Positions 7,926 through 15,912 of a DNA stretch of 23,467 nucleotides are shown piece after piece (position 1 is the stretch's first letter; each line of letters starts with the position of its first letter). Source of the stretch: an uncultured Collinsella sp. Its GTDB lineage: Bacteria > Actinomycetota > Coriobacteriia > Coriobacteriales > Coriobacteriaceae. Below the pieces are notes generated by a model. It searched no databases, was not told the DNA's origin, and worked only from the letters and a program-made list of their open reading frames with translations. The translations under genes were made by a program, and so were the position numbers. The stretch spans positions 1 to 23,467 of the forward strand of contig CAKUGT010000025.1 of NCBI GenBank assembly GCA_934654795.1, in the 5' to 3' direction.

Positions 7926-7954
7926 GGTATTCATGCACTATGAGAGGAAGCGCT

Positions 7955-8197
7955 ATGGACCGCTCCGAAATCTTCGAGAAGATCGCCGAGGTCGCTGCTG
8001 ACGTTCTGGGCGTCGATGTTGCCGAGATTAGCGATGAGACCACGTTTGACGATCTCGATGCCAATTCGCTCGAGCGCCTGCAACTGGTTACGGCTATCGA
8101 GGACGAGTTCAACCTCGAGATCGATGACGAGACCCTGCTCTCGCTCAACTCTGTCGCCGACGCTGTCGACGCGATCGAAAACGCCAGGGAGGCTTAG
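7955..8197 (+). CDS. acpP: acyl carrier protein
   Basis: The 80-residue acidic protein carries growing fatty acyl chains on a 4'-phosphopantetheine arm. Ser38 in DLDANSLERLQLV is the attachment site; helix residues AIEDEFNLEIDDE follow as in other ACPs. The residue before the serine is Asn rather than the usual Asp of the DSL motif. GAGAGGAAG (7942-7950) is the ribosome binding site for the ATG at 7955; the frame stays open further upstream but that part does not resemble ACP. It sits between plsX and rnc, a common order. CoaD, upstream, makes the CoA from which the arm is taken. Confidence 0.95.
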   Translation: MDRSEIFEKIAEVAADVLGVDVAEISDETTFDDLDANSLERLQLVTAIEDEFNLEIDDETLLSLNSVADAVDAIENAREA

Positions 8198-8200
8198 GTC

Positions 8201-8926
8201 TTGGCTTTATCCGAACGACTTACGCGCGCCCAGGAGATTCTGGGCCACGAGTTCAATGACAAGGTGCTGCTGCGCGCGGCCCTTACGCATCCTTCGGCCG
8301 TCGAAGGCCAGCCAGTCTCGGCAAGCTACGAGCGTCTTGAGTTCTTGGGTGATTCCATTTTGGGCGCCGTGGTCGCCCGTTCGCTCTTTGAGTCCTATCC
8401 GGAGTTTGACGAGGGCAAGCTCACGCGCCTGAAGGTGTCGCTTGTCTCGGGCGCTACGCTGTCCGAGGTGTCGCATGAGCTGGGCATCGACGACATCATT
8501 ATCTTTGGTGCCTCCGAGACCGGTACCGGTGCGCGCGGCCTGCACTCGGCGCTCGAGAACGTCTACGAGTCGCTCGTGGGCGCGCTGTACCTGGATGCCG
8601 GCTGGGATGCCGCAGCGGAGTTTATCCATCGTACGCTCAAGCCGCACCTGGCCTCCGAGCGTGCCGAGCACCCCGCGAACCCCAAGTCGTTCTTGCAGGA
8701 GTGCGTGCAGGCAGACGGCCACGAGCCTCCCGCGTATAAGCTGGTCGGCTCCGAGGGCCCCGCGCATGCGCCCACCTTTACCGCTGTGGTGCTCATCGAC
8801 GGTATTCGCCAGGGCCGCGGCACCGGTTCCTCCAAGAAGGAGGCCGAGGGAGCCGCTGCGCTGGAGGCACTCGACCGCATGGGCTACACCACCAACGGCG
8901 TGATTCTCAACAAGAAGCCTGTTTAA
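8201..8926 (+). CDS. rnc: ribonuclease III
   Basis: RNase III cuts double-stranded RNA in rRNA and mRNA processing. The 241-residue protein has the catalytic domain (1-150) with the signature ERLEFLGDS (E44, E47, D51), EGKLTRLK (E71), and LENVYESLVGALYLD (E123). The position equal to the metal ligand Asp114 of E. coli is Asn120 here. A double-stranded RNA binding domain (about 165-235) has NPKSFLQE and GSSKKEAEGAAA. It starts with TTG at 8201, with AGGGAGG at 8186-8192; no other upstream start in frame is available and no internal Met fits. The acpP stop is three bases upstream. Confidence 0.95.
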   Translation: MALSERLTRAQEILGHEFNDKVLLRAALTHPSAVEGQPVSASYERLEFLGDSILGAVVARSLFESYPEFDEGKLTRLKVSLVSGATLSEVSHELGIDDIIIFGASETGTGARGLHSALENVYESLVGALYLDAGWDAAAEFIHRTLKPHLASERAEHPANPKSFLQECVQADGHEPPAYKLVGSEGPAHAPTFTAVVLIDGIRQGRGTGSSKKEAEGAAALEALDRMGYTTNGVILNKKPV

Positions 8927-8936
8927 GCGAGGAACC

Positions 8937-11900
8937 GTGTATCTCAAGTCCCTCACGCTCAAAGGGTTCAAGTCGTTTGCCGACCGCGCCCATATGTCAT
9001 TTGAGCCGGGCCTGACCGTCATCGTCGGTCCCAACGGCTCGGGAAAATCGAACATCTCCGACTCGATTCTGTGGGTCCTGGGCGAGCAGAGCGCCAAGCA
9101 GCTGCGCGGCCAGGCCATGGAGGACGTCATCTTCTCGGGCTCGTCGGCACGCAAGCCGGTGGGTGTCGCCGAGGTCACGCTGGTGCTCGATAACTCGGAC
9201 CATATGCTGCCCGTCGATTTTGACGAGGTCGCCATCACCCGTCGCATGTATCGCTCGGGCGAAAGCGAGTACCTCATCAACTCGAGTCCGTGCCGCCTGA
9301 TGGACATTCAGGACATCCTGCACGATTCGGGCCTGGGCAAGGATACACATTCCATCATCAGCCAGGGCAAGCTCGATGCCATTTTGCAGAGCCGCCCCGA
9401 GGAGCGCCGTGCCCTCATCGAGGAGGCCGCCGGCATCTCCAAGCACAAGCGCCGCAAGGAGCGTGCGCTCAAAAAGATTAAGTCGATGGACGAGCACCTG
9501 ACGCGTGCCCGCGACATCAATAAGGAAATTGCCCGTCAGCTGCGACCGCTGGAGCGTCAGGTCGATCGTGCGCGCAAGTACAAAGAGCTGTCCTCGCGCG
9601 CAAACGAGCTTACGCAGATGCTGGCCGTCGACGAGCTGCGTTCGCTGCAGTCGCAGTGGAACGACCTGGAGAGCCGCTCCAAGGAAGGCGCCGCCGAGCT
9701 GGAGCTTGCGCAGTACCGCATGGGCGAAAAGGAGCGCGAGCTCGAGAAGCTCCAGGTTATGCTTGAGGAAAAGGGCCTGTTTGTGGGCGACCTGGGCGAG
9801 CAGCGCCGCCATATGCAAGACGTGGTCGGCCGCATTAACTCCGATATGCGCCTGCTCGAGGAAAAGGGCCACAACATGGTGTCGCGCCTGTCCGACATGC
9901 GTGGCCAGATCTCGAGCTCCGAGCATCAGCGTCGTCGCGTGGTCGAGGAGCTCGAGGACGCGCGTGCGCAGCTTGAGGAAGTGACCGGTGCGCACATGCA
10001 GGCCCAGGAGGACGTTGGCGCCGCCGGTCCTGCCGCCGCCGAGCTGCATGAACGCCGTGTGGCACTCGACAATCAGATCTCACAGCTTACGCGCGAGCAG
10101 CGTGATGTGCAGCGTGTGGCCGATAATGCCGCGCTCGAGCTCGCCAAGGTGAAGGATTCGCTTTCCAACGCCGAGGTCGAGGACAACATGTATGCCTCGC
10201 GCCTGGAGCAGATCGACGAGCAGCTCGAGGAGGTCATGGCCTCGCTCGAGAGCCGTCGTGATCGCGCTGAGGAGCTTGAGGGCGCCCTTGAGGAGGCACG
10301 CCGGGCTCAGGCCGATTCGCGTGAAGCCACCGAAGTGGCACGCGCGGCCCTCAAGGACCTTCGTGCCCGCGAGAGCGAGGCGCGCAACAAGCTGTCCGAG
10401 GTGCGCTCGGAGCTTGGCAGTCAAAAGAAGCTCGATGCCCGTATGGCCGATAGCTCGCCGTTGGTGAGCCGTCTGGTGGGCGCACTGGGCGACGACGTCT
10501 CGGGCCGTCTGGGTGATGTGCTCGAGGCTCCGCGTGAGCTCGAGGGCCTGGTTGAGCAGCTGCTCGCCGGCGATATCGATGCCCTGTTGTTCGAAGATGC
10601 CGCCGCACTGGAGCGCGCCGGTCGCGCTGCCCTGGACCAGAAGAAGGCCTCGGGCGAGGCATTGTTGGTGACGCGCCGCGTGAGCGCCTCTGCTGCCGCT
10701 AAGGGCGCTGCCGGTTCCCGCCTGGTCGATCGTCTGTCCGTGCGTGCAGGCTACGGTCCCGTCCTTGAGGCGCTGCTCGGCGGTTATTACGTCGTGGACG
10801 ATCTTGCTGCCGCGCTGTCGGCGCCGGTCGTTGACGGCGTGACTTACGTTACCCCCGATGGCGCCCGCGTCGCCTGCGGCGGCCTGGTGCGCGTTGGCCT
10901 CGATGCCGGCGAGGCGTCGGGTGCCTTGGAGCGCAAGCGCCGTATCCGCGAGCTGGAGGGGCTTGAGCCCGATTTGGCCGCTGTGTTTGAGCATGTTTCG
11001 GATCAAGTCGTCGAGGCCAATGCGGCCGTCGAAGAGGCGCGTGCCGCCGAGGGCGATGCCGCCGGCGAGATCGCCCGTCTTGAGGGCGAGCGCCGCTCGC
11101 TGCTCTCCGAGATCGGCCGCTTGGAGCAAAGCGCCAACAATGCCGAGGTCGAGCGCGTGCGTATTTCCAAGCGCCGTGAGCAGGCTGCCGAGGCCGTTCG
11201 CGCTGCGCGCCCGCGCGTGGACGAGCTCGCCCGTTCGCGGGACGAGGCTCGAGCGCAGGCAAGCGACCTGGGCCTTCAGATTGCCGAGGCCAACGACGAA
11301 CTCGACCGTGTTCGCCGTGACGATTCCGAGGCTGCCGGCAAGCTCGCCGACGCCAAGGTTCGCTTAGCCCAGACAAGCGAACGCCTTCGTTCGCTGAAGG
11401 GCCGTGTGCCCGACCTGGAGCATCGTCTTGAGGGCATCGACCGCCGTATCCGCGGAACACGCCAGGCCTCGCGCTCACTCGAGCTGCTGCGCCTGCGCGT
11501 CGACCCCATGCATGAGCGCTATTCAGCCCTGCTGGAGCGCGCATCGGATTGGGCCGCGCGTCTGCGTGACCAGGCTTCGCTCGAGGAAGCGGACTCGGCT
11601 TCGCTCAAAAAGACCATCGAGGATGCCAAGGCAGAGGTTGCCCGCGCTAAGGAGAAGGTCGATACCGCCACCGCCACGCAAAACGAGTTTAAGGTCGCGC
11701 GTGGCAAGCTCGAGGTGCAGGTAGAGGCCGCCATCAAGGCCATTACCGCCGATGGCACCACGGTGCTCGAGGAAGCGCTCATGCTTCCTGCGCCCACCGA
11801 CCGCGATGCCGCCGAGCGCGAGCTCAACCAGCTTGTGCGCCAGATCAACAACCTTGGTCCCGTTAACCAAGTTGCCATGGAGGAGTACGAGCAGCTCAAG

Positions 11901-12473
11901 CGCCGCGCCGACTACATCGAGGAGCAGCTGGCCGATCTGGAGAGCGCGCGCAAGGCGCTCACCAAGATCACGGTGGCCATTGATCGCAAGATGCGGAAGG
12001 CGTTCCTGGTGACGTTTGAGAAGGTCGACGCGAACTTCCGCGAGATCTTCGCCATGCTGTTCCCGGGCGGTCAGGCTCATCTGGAGATGACCGATCCCGA
12101 GCATCCGGCCGAGACGGGTATCGAGGTCGTGGCGCAGCCGCGCGGCAAGCGCATCACCAAGATGATGCTCATGTCGGGCGGCGAGAAGAGTCTGACGGCG
12201 CTCGCCCTGCTCTTTGCCGTGTACCGCACGCGCACGGTACCGTTCTATGTGCTGGACGAGGTCGAGGCAGCGCTTGATGACGCCAACCTATCCAAGCTCA
12301 TTGGCGCCCTCGATGTGCTGCGTTCCGATACGCAGCTCTTGGTCATTTCGCATCAGCGCCGTACTATGGAGGACGCTGACGTTCTCTATGGCGTCTCGAT
12401 GCAAGCCGACGGCGTCAGCCGCGTCGTCTCGCAAAAACTCGATCGCGAAACCGGAAAGGTCGTGAATGCATAA
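8937..12473 (+). CDS. smc: chromosome segregation protein SMC
   Basis: SMC is the ATPase arm of the condensin-like SMC-ScpAB complex that organises and separates chromosomes. The 1178-residue protein has Walker A GPNGSGKS at 31-38, two long coiled-coil arms (about 170-500 and 680-1020), a hinge near 500-660, the ABC signature SGGEKS near 1080, and Walker B FYVLDEVEAALDD near 1103-1115. GTG at 8937 opens the classical MYLKSLTLKGFKSFA start, with GCGAGGAA just upstream. It overlaps ftsY by one base (TAATG). scpA and scpB are not in the window. The rnc-smc-ftsY order is widely conserved. Confidence 0.97.
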   Translation: MYLKSLTLKGFKSFADRAHMSFEPGLTVIVGPNGSGKSNISDSILWVLGEQSAKQLRGQAMEDVIFSGSSARKPVGVAEVTLVLDNSDHMLPVDFDEVAITRRMYRSGESEYLINSSPCRLMDIQDILHDSGLGKDTHSIISQGKLDAILQSRPEERRALIEEAAGISKHKRRKERALKKIKSMDEHLTRARDINKEIARQLRPLERQVDRARKYKELSSRANELTQMLAVDELRSLQSQWNDLESRSKEGAAELELAQYRMGEKERELEKLQVMLEEKGLFVGDLGEQRRHMQDVVGRINSDMRLLEEKGHNMVSRLSDMRGQISSSEHQRRRVVEELEDARAQLEEVTGAHMQAQEDVGAAGPAAAELHERRVALDNQISQLTREQRDVQRVADNAALELAKVKDSLSNAEVEDNMYASRLEQIDEQLEEVMASLESRRDRAEELEGALEEARRAQADSREATEVARAALKDLRARESEARNKLSEVRSELGSQKKLDARMADSSPLVSRLVGALGDDVSGRLGDVLEAPRELEGLVEQLLAGDIDALLFEDAAALERAGRAALDQKKASGEALLVTRRVSASAAAKGAAGSRLVDRLSVRAGYGPVLEALLGGYYVVDDLAAALSAPVVDGVTYVTPDGARVACGGLVRVGLDAGEASGALERKRRIRELEGLEPDLAAVFEHVSDQVVEANAAVEEARAAEGDAAGEIARLEGERRSLLSEIGRLEQSANNAEVERVRISKRREQAAEAVRAARPRVDELARSRDEARAQASDLGLQIAEANDELDRVRRDDSEAAGKLADAKVRLAQTSERLRSLKGRVPDLEHRLEGIDRRIRGTRQASRSLELLRLRVDPMHERYSALLERASDWAARLRDQASLEEADSASLKKTIEDAKAEVARAKEKVDTATATQNEFKVARGKLEVQVEAAIKAITADGTTVLEEALMLPAPTDRDAAERELNQLVRQINNLGPVNQVAMEEYEQLKRRADYIEEQLADLESARKALTKITVAIDRKMRKAFLVTFEKVDANFREIFAMLFPGGQAHLEMTDPEHPAETGIEVVAQPRGKRITKMMLMSGGEKSLTALALLFAVYRTRTVPFYVLDEVEAALDDANLSKLIGALDVLRSDTQLLVISHQRRTMEDADVLYGVSMQADGVSRVVSQKLDRETGKVVNA

Positions 12474-13390
12474 TGGGATTCTTTGACGCTCTCTCGCGCG
12501 GACTTGAGCGCAGCCGCGAGGCACTCAACGAGGTCTTCTACTTTGGCGGCGAGGTTGACGAGGACTTTTGGGAGGACCTTGAGGACACCCTCGTTATGGG
12601 TGATATGGGTGCCGAGGTCGCGATCAAGGTGTCCGATGACCTGCGCGAGACGGCCGCCAAGAAGAACCTCAAGACCGCCCCGCAGCTCCGTCGCGCCCTG
12701 GCCGAGCAGCTCGAGCAGCACTTTGTGCCCATCGAGCGCGATCCGTTTTCCGACACGCCGAGCTGCGTGCTGTTTGTAGGCATTAACGGTGCCGGCAAGA
12801 CCACGACGGTCGGTAAGATCGCGAGCGCCATGGCTGCCCGCGGCAAGAATGTCGTGATCGGTTCGGCCGATACCTTCCGCGCTGCCGCCATCGAGCAGCT
12901 TGATGTGTGGGGCCAGCGTGCCGGCGTCCCCGTCATCAAGCGCGATCGCGGCTGCGATCCGGCAAGCGTTTGCTACGACGTGCTCGACGAGGCCGATAAA
13001 CGCGGCAGCGACCTGGTGCTTATCGACACCGCCGGCCGCCTGCACACGAGCCCCGAGCTCATGCGCGAGCTCGCCAAGGTGGTCAACGTGACGCGTAAGC
13101 GCGCCGCCAATATGGCCGCCGGCCCCATGCCCGTCTCGGTCGTGCTCGTGATCGATGCCGCCACCGGCCAGAACGGTCTGAACCAGGCGCTCGAGTTTAA
13201 CGAGGCACTGGGTCTGGACGGTATTATCATGACCAAGCTCGACGGCACGGCAAAGGGCGGTATCGCCATGGCCGTGGCCGAGAAGCTCAAGCTCCCGATC
13301 CTGCGCGTGGGCGTGGGCGAGCAGGTCGATGACCTGCAGGAGTTCAATGCCAAAGATTTCTGCCGCGCCCTGGTGGGCGAGTCCAATTAA
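12473..13390 (+). CDS. ftsY: signal recognition particle receptor FtsY
   Basis: FtsY is the membrane-associated GTPase receptor that docks ribosome-nascent-chain-SRP complexes at the Sec translocon. The protein is 305 residues, consistent with an NG domain without the long acidic A domain of E. coli. The N domain covers about 1-95. GTPase motifs are GINGAGKT at 103-110, DTFRAAA, DTAGR at 185-189, TKLDGTAKGG, and the C-terminal GVGEQVDDLQEF. A short N-terminal helix MGFFDALSRGL may bind the membrane. The start codon overlaps the smc stop (TAATG), and ffh follows after ten bases, so receptor and SRP protein are co-transcribed. Confidence 0.97.
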   Translation: MGFFDALSRGLERSREALNEVFYFGGEVDEDFWEDLEDTLVMGDMGAEVAIKVSDDLRETAAKKNLKTAPQLRRALAEQLEQHFVPIERDPFSDTPSCVLFVGINGAGKTTTVGKIASAMAARGKNVVIGSADTFRAAAIEQLDVWGQRAGVPVIKRDRGCDPASVCYDVLDEADKRGSDLVLIDTAGRLHTSPELMRELAKVVNVTRKRAANMAAGPMPVSVVLVIDAATGQNGLNQALEFNEALGLDGIIMTKLDGTAKGGIAMAVAEKLKLPILRVGVGEQVDDLQEFNAKDFCRALVGESN

Positions 13391-13400
13391 GGAGTGACTA

Positions 13401-14876
13401 GTGTTTGATTCCCTGAGCGATCGCCTCAACGACACATTTGACCGCCTGCGCGGCAAGGGCAAGCTGACCGAGGCCGATATCACCTCGGCCATGCGCGACA
13501 TCCGTATGGCGCTGCTCGAGGCCGACGTCAACTTCAAGGTCGTCAAGGAGTTTGTCGCCAAGACCAAGGAGCGCTCCATGACCGCAGAGGTCATGGAGTC
13601 GCTGTCGCCGGCGCAAAACGTCGTCAAGATCGTGCTCGACGAGCTCACCGAGATGCTCGGCTCCACCGAGAGCAAGCTCGTCTTTAGCAACCGTATCCCC
13701 AACGTCATCATGCTTGTGGGCCTGCAGGGCTCCGGTAAGACCACGGCGGCCGTAAAGCTGGCTTACCTGCTCAAGAAGCAGGGCCGTTCGCCACTGCTCG
13801 CCGCGTGCGACGTCTACCGTCCCGCCGCTGCCGACCAGCTGGCCACGCTTGGCGGAGAGATCGGCGTACCGGTCTTCCGCGGCGACGGTGCACACCCGGT
13901 CGACATCGCCAAGGGCGCCATTCAGGAGGCCGTCGACCACCTGCGCGACGTGGTCATCGTCGATACCGCCGGTCGTTTGCAGATCGACGAACAGATGATG
14001 CAGGAAGCCGTGGACATTAAGAAGGCCGTCAAGCCCGATCAGGTGCTGATGGTCGTCGATGCCATGACCGGCCAGGATATCGTCAACGTCGTCTCGACCT
14101 TTGCCGAGCGAACCGACTTTGACGGCGTGATCATCTCCAAGCTCGACGGCGATGCCCGTGGCGGCGGCGCGCTTTCCGTGCGCCAGGTGACCGGTAAGCC
14201 CATCAAGTTCGTGAGCATGGGCGAGAAACCCGATTCGCTGGAGCCGTTCTATCCCGATCGTATGGCCAAGCGCATTTTGGGCATGGGCGACGTCGTCGGC
14301 ATCATCGAGAAGGCCCAGGAGGCCGCCGATGCCGAGCAGCTCGAGGCTGCCGAGCGCATGCTGCGCGAGGGCTTCACCATGAACGACATGCTCGACCAGA
14401 TGAAGGCCGTCAAGAAGATGGGCGGTATGAAGGGCATCCTGGGTATGCTCCCCGGTGGCCAGCGTGCGCTCAACCAGATGGGCGGCAATCTGGACGAGGG
14501 CATCTTCGATAAGAACGAGGCCATCATCATGTCGATGACCAAGGAGGAGCGCCTGCGCCCTTCCATCATCAACGGCCAGCGCCGTGCCCGCATCGCCAAG
14601 GGCGCCGGCGTGACTCCCACCGAGGTCAACAGCCTTATGAAGCAGTGGGGCGAGATGAACAAGATGATGGGCCGCATGCGCACGATGGCCAATCAGGCGC
14701 AGGCCGGCGGCAAGAAGGGCAAGAAGGGTAAGAAGGGCAAAAAGATGCGCATGCCCAATATTCCCGGTCTGGATGCCATGGGTCTGGGCGGCATGGGCGG
14801 CCTGGGAATGGGCGGCCCCAAGTCCGATATGGACCTGCTGCGCCAGATGGAAGCGCAGATGCGCAATAAAAAGTAG
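13401..14876 (+). CDS. ffh: signal recognition particle protein Ffh (SRP54)
   Basis: Ffh binds signal peptides and 4.5S RNA and, with FtsY, brings nascent membrane proteins to the Sec translocon. The 491-residue protein has the N domain (1-90), a GTPase domain with GLQGSGKT at 107-114, DVYRPAA, DTAGR, SKLDGDARGG and GEKPDSLEPF, and a methionine-rich M domain (about 300-430). The tail after about residue 433 is unusual: four GKK-type repeats, then a Gly/Met-rich stretch and a final helix. GTG at 13401 has TAAGGAG (13388-13394) in front; the protein then reads MFDSLSDRLN, typical of Ffh. Confidence 0.97.
   Translation: MFDSLSDRLNDTFDRLRGKGKLTEADITSAMRDIRMALLEADVNFKVVKEFVAKTKERSMTAEVMESLSPAQNVVKIVLDELTEMLGSTESKLVFSNRIPNVIMLVGLQGSGKTTAAVKLAYLLKKQGRSPLLAACDVYRPAAADQLATLGGEIGVPVFRGDGAHPVDIAKGAIQEAVDHLRDVVIVDTAGRLQIDEQMMQEAVDIKKAVKPDQVLMVVDAMTGQDIVNVVSTFAERTDFDGVIISKLDGDARGGGALSVRQVTGKPIKFVSMGEKPDSLEPFYPDRMAKRILGMGDVVGIIEKAQEAADAEQLEAAERMLREGFTMNDMLDQMKAVKKMGGMKGILGMLPGGQRALNQMGGNLDEGIFDKNEAIIMSMTKEERLRPSIINGQRRARIAKGAGVTPTEVNSLMKQWGEMNKMMGRMRTMANQAQAGGKKGKKGKKGKKMRMPNIPGLDAMGLGGMGGLGMGGPKSDMDLLRQMEAQMRNKK
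14709..14744 (+). repeat. Four tandem 9-bp repeats in the ffh 3' region
   Basis: The unit GGCAAGAAG occurs four times in a row (last two with single changes), encoding GKK four times in the Ffh tail. Being in frame, a gain or loss of units would only lengthen or shorten the basic linker. Confidence 0.85.
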
Positions 14877-14902
14877 GGCTGTACGCGCAGCTTGATATGG
14901 TG

Positions 14903-14948
14903 AAGGCCGCCCGGATTATGTCCCAGGCGGCCTTCGCTGCTTTTATTT
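14903..14948 (+). terminator. Intrinsic terminator after ffh
   Basis: A perfect nine-base-pair stem AAGGCCGCC/GGCGGCCTT (14903-14911 with 14926-14934) with a 14-base loop is followed by TTTTATTT at 14941-14948. It closes the operon that ends with ffh and lies between this and the converging minus-strand gene. The distance from stem to T run (six bases) is a little long. Confidence 0.65.
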
Positions 14949-14981
14949 GATTGAGCGGCCTGTGGTTGCGGTGCCGTGTCG

Positions 14982-15746
14982 TTAGTGGCAGCCGCAGCCT
15001 TCGTGGCCCTCGTGCTCGTGGTGACCGTGGCAGCCGCAGGACTCGCCATGCTCGTGGGCGTGCTCGTGGTCGCGACCATGGCAGTCGCAGGTGGCCTTGC
15101 CGTTCTGCGCGAGTGTGCCGGCGATGAGGGCCTCGACGCAAGCGTCGCAGCTGCCTTGGGCACCTGCGTATACCGTGATGCCGGCTTGGGCAAGCGCGTT
15201 GATAGCGCCACCGCCGATGCCGCCGCAGATGAGCGTGTCCACGCCGCCGTTGGCAAGCAGGCCCGCAAGGGCACCGTGACCAGTGCCGCCGGTGCCCACG
15301 ACCTGCTCGTTGAGTACCTTGTCGTCCTGGATGTCGTAGATCTTGAACTGCTCGCTACGGCCAAAGTGCATAAAGATGTTGCCGTTGTCGTACGTCGTTG
15401 CCACTCTCATGGCGCCGACCTCCTTTGCTGGCCATGCGGCCGTCGTTGCGGTGATGGGGGAGTACGCGATAGTGCCGCCCTCGATGACGAGCGCCCGCCC
15501 GTTGACCAGCGCGTTTGCCACCTTGCGATGTGCGCGGCTGCAGATGGCCGCCACGGTGGCGCGGGCGATGCCCATTTGCTGGGCGACAGCCTCCTGATTG
15601 AGGCCTTCCAGGTCGCACAGGCGCAGGGCTTCGAGCTCATCGACCGTCATGTCGATCGCGTCTCCGCTGGCCAGGCCATCGGGGGTAAAGCCGCGATATT
15701 CGGGGATGATCCCAACGCGGCGCAATTTTTCGCGCCTTCCTGCCAT
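14982..15746 (-). CDS. DUF134 helix-turn-helix domain fused to NifX/NifB-like cofactor-binding domain with Cys/His-rich tail
   Basis: The 254-residue protein has three parts. Residues 1-100 are DUF134: GRREKLRRVGIIPEYRGFTP, then MTVDELEALRL and a sigma-4-like helix-turn-helix (about 49-83, QEAVAQQMGIARATVAAI). Residues 113-213 are a dinitrogenase iron-molybdenum cofactor (NifX/NifB C-terminal) domain with HFGRSEQFKIYDI and GGIGGGAINAL. The tail (220-254) has 11 His and 6 Cys with three CxCH units (C220, C237, C251). No nif genes are near. The ATG at 15746 has GGAG on the minus strand; the frame opens upstream at 15791, but DUF134 starts at MAGRREK. Family knowledge suggests a metal- or Fe-S-responsive regulator; ligand and targets are unknown. 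Its promoter is flanked by palindromes, fitting self-regulation. Confidence 0.88.
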   Translation of the reverse strand: MAGRREKLRRVGIIPEYRGFTPDGLASGDAIDMTVDELEALRLCDLEGLNQEAVAQQMGIARATVAAICSRAHRKVANALVNGRALVIEGGTIAYSPITATTAAWPAKEVGAMRVATTYDNGNIFMHFGRSEQFKIYDIQDDKVLNEQVVGTGGTGHGALAGLLANGGVDTLICGGIGGGAINALAQAGITVYAGAQGSCDACVEALIAGTLAQNGKATCDCHGRDHEHAHEHGESCGCHGHHEHEGHEGCGCH

Positions 15747-15760
15747 ACACACTCCAAACC

Positions 15761-15772
15761 TGACATATGTCA
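15761..15772. promoter_or_regulatory. Operator-like palindrome 1 (TGACATATGTCA)
   Basis: A perfect 12-bp palindrome 15 bases upstream of the DUF134-NifX start codon, covering the transcription start expected from the minus-strand promoter at 15778-15805. It shares the core TGRCATATGTCA with palindrome 2. A DUF134-type dimer is the likely binder (inference). Confidence 0.7.
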
Positions 15773-15777
15773 ACAAT

Positions 15778-15805
15778 AGAATAGCGCGCATGAGGAACCA
15801 TGCAA
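15778..15805 (-). promoter_or_regulatory. Candidate promoter of the DUF134-NifX gene
   Basis: On the minus strand TTGCAT (15805-15800) and TATTCT (15783-15778) are 16 bases apart, close to a standard -35/-10 pair. The expected start of transcription is near 15771, inside palindrome 1. Palindrome 2 lies just upstream of the -35. Confidence 0.55.
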
Positions 15806-15810
15806 GGTAT

Positions 15811-15828
15811 TTCTGGCATATGTCAGAA
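15811..15828. promoter_or_regulatory. Operator-like palindrome 2 (TTCTGGCATATGTCAGAA)
   Basis: An 18-bp palindrome with eight of nine base pairs matching. Its centre is 53 bp, about five helical turns, from that of palindrome 1, so both sites face the same side of the DNA. It sits in the 166-bp gap between the DUF134-NifX gene and thyA. Confidence 0.7.
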
Positions 15829-15872
15829 AATGAGGGCTTATGTTTGGGCTGTGGGGCCGCGTGCGCCTGGGC

Positions 15873-15878
15873 TACAAT
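15873..15878 (+). promoter_or_regulatory. Candidate -10 element of thyA
   Basis: TACAAT lies 34 bases before the thyA start in a short AT-rich stretch; TATAGT at 15890-15895 region is an alternative. No convincing -35 is seen upstream. Confidence 0.4.
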
Positions 15879-15912
15879 AAAAATTGCTTATAGTCGACTG
15901 ACAGGAGGGTCA

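Noticed and set aside
12386..13744. 452-codon minus-strand frame across smc, ftsY and ffh ends
   Set aside because: It crosses three real plus-strand genes and contains no domain.
14985..15100. Repeated GTGGCAGCCGCA/CTCGTG pattern as a possible CRISPR or tandem array
   Set aside because: The repeats are codons of the Cys/His-rich tail; spacing is irregular and there are no spacers.
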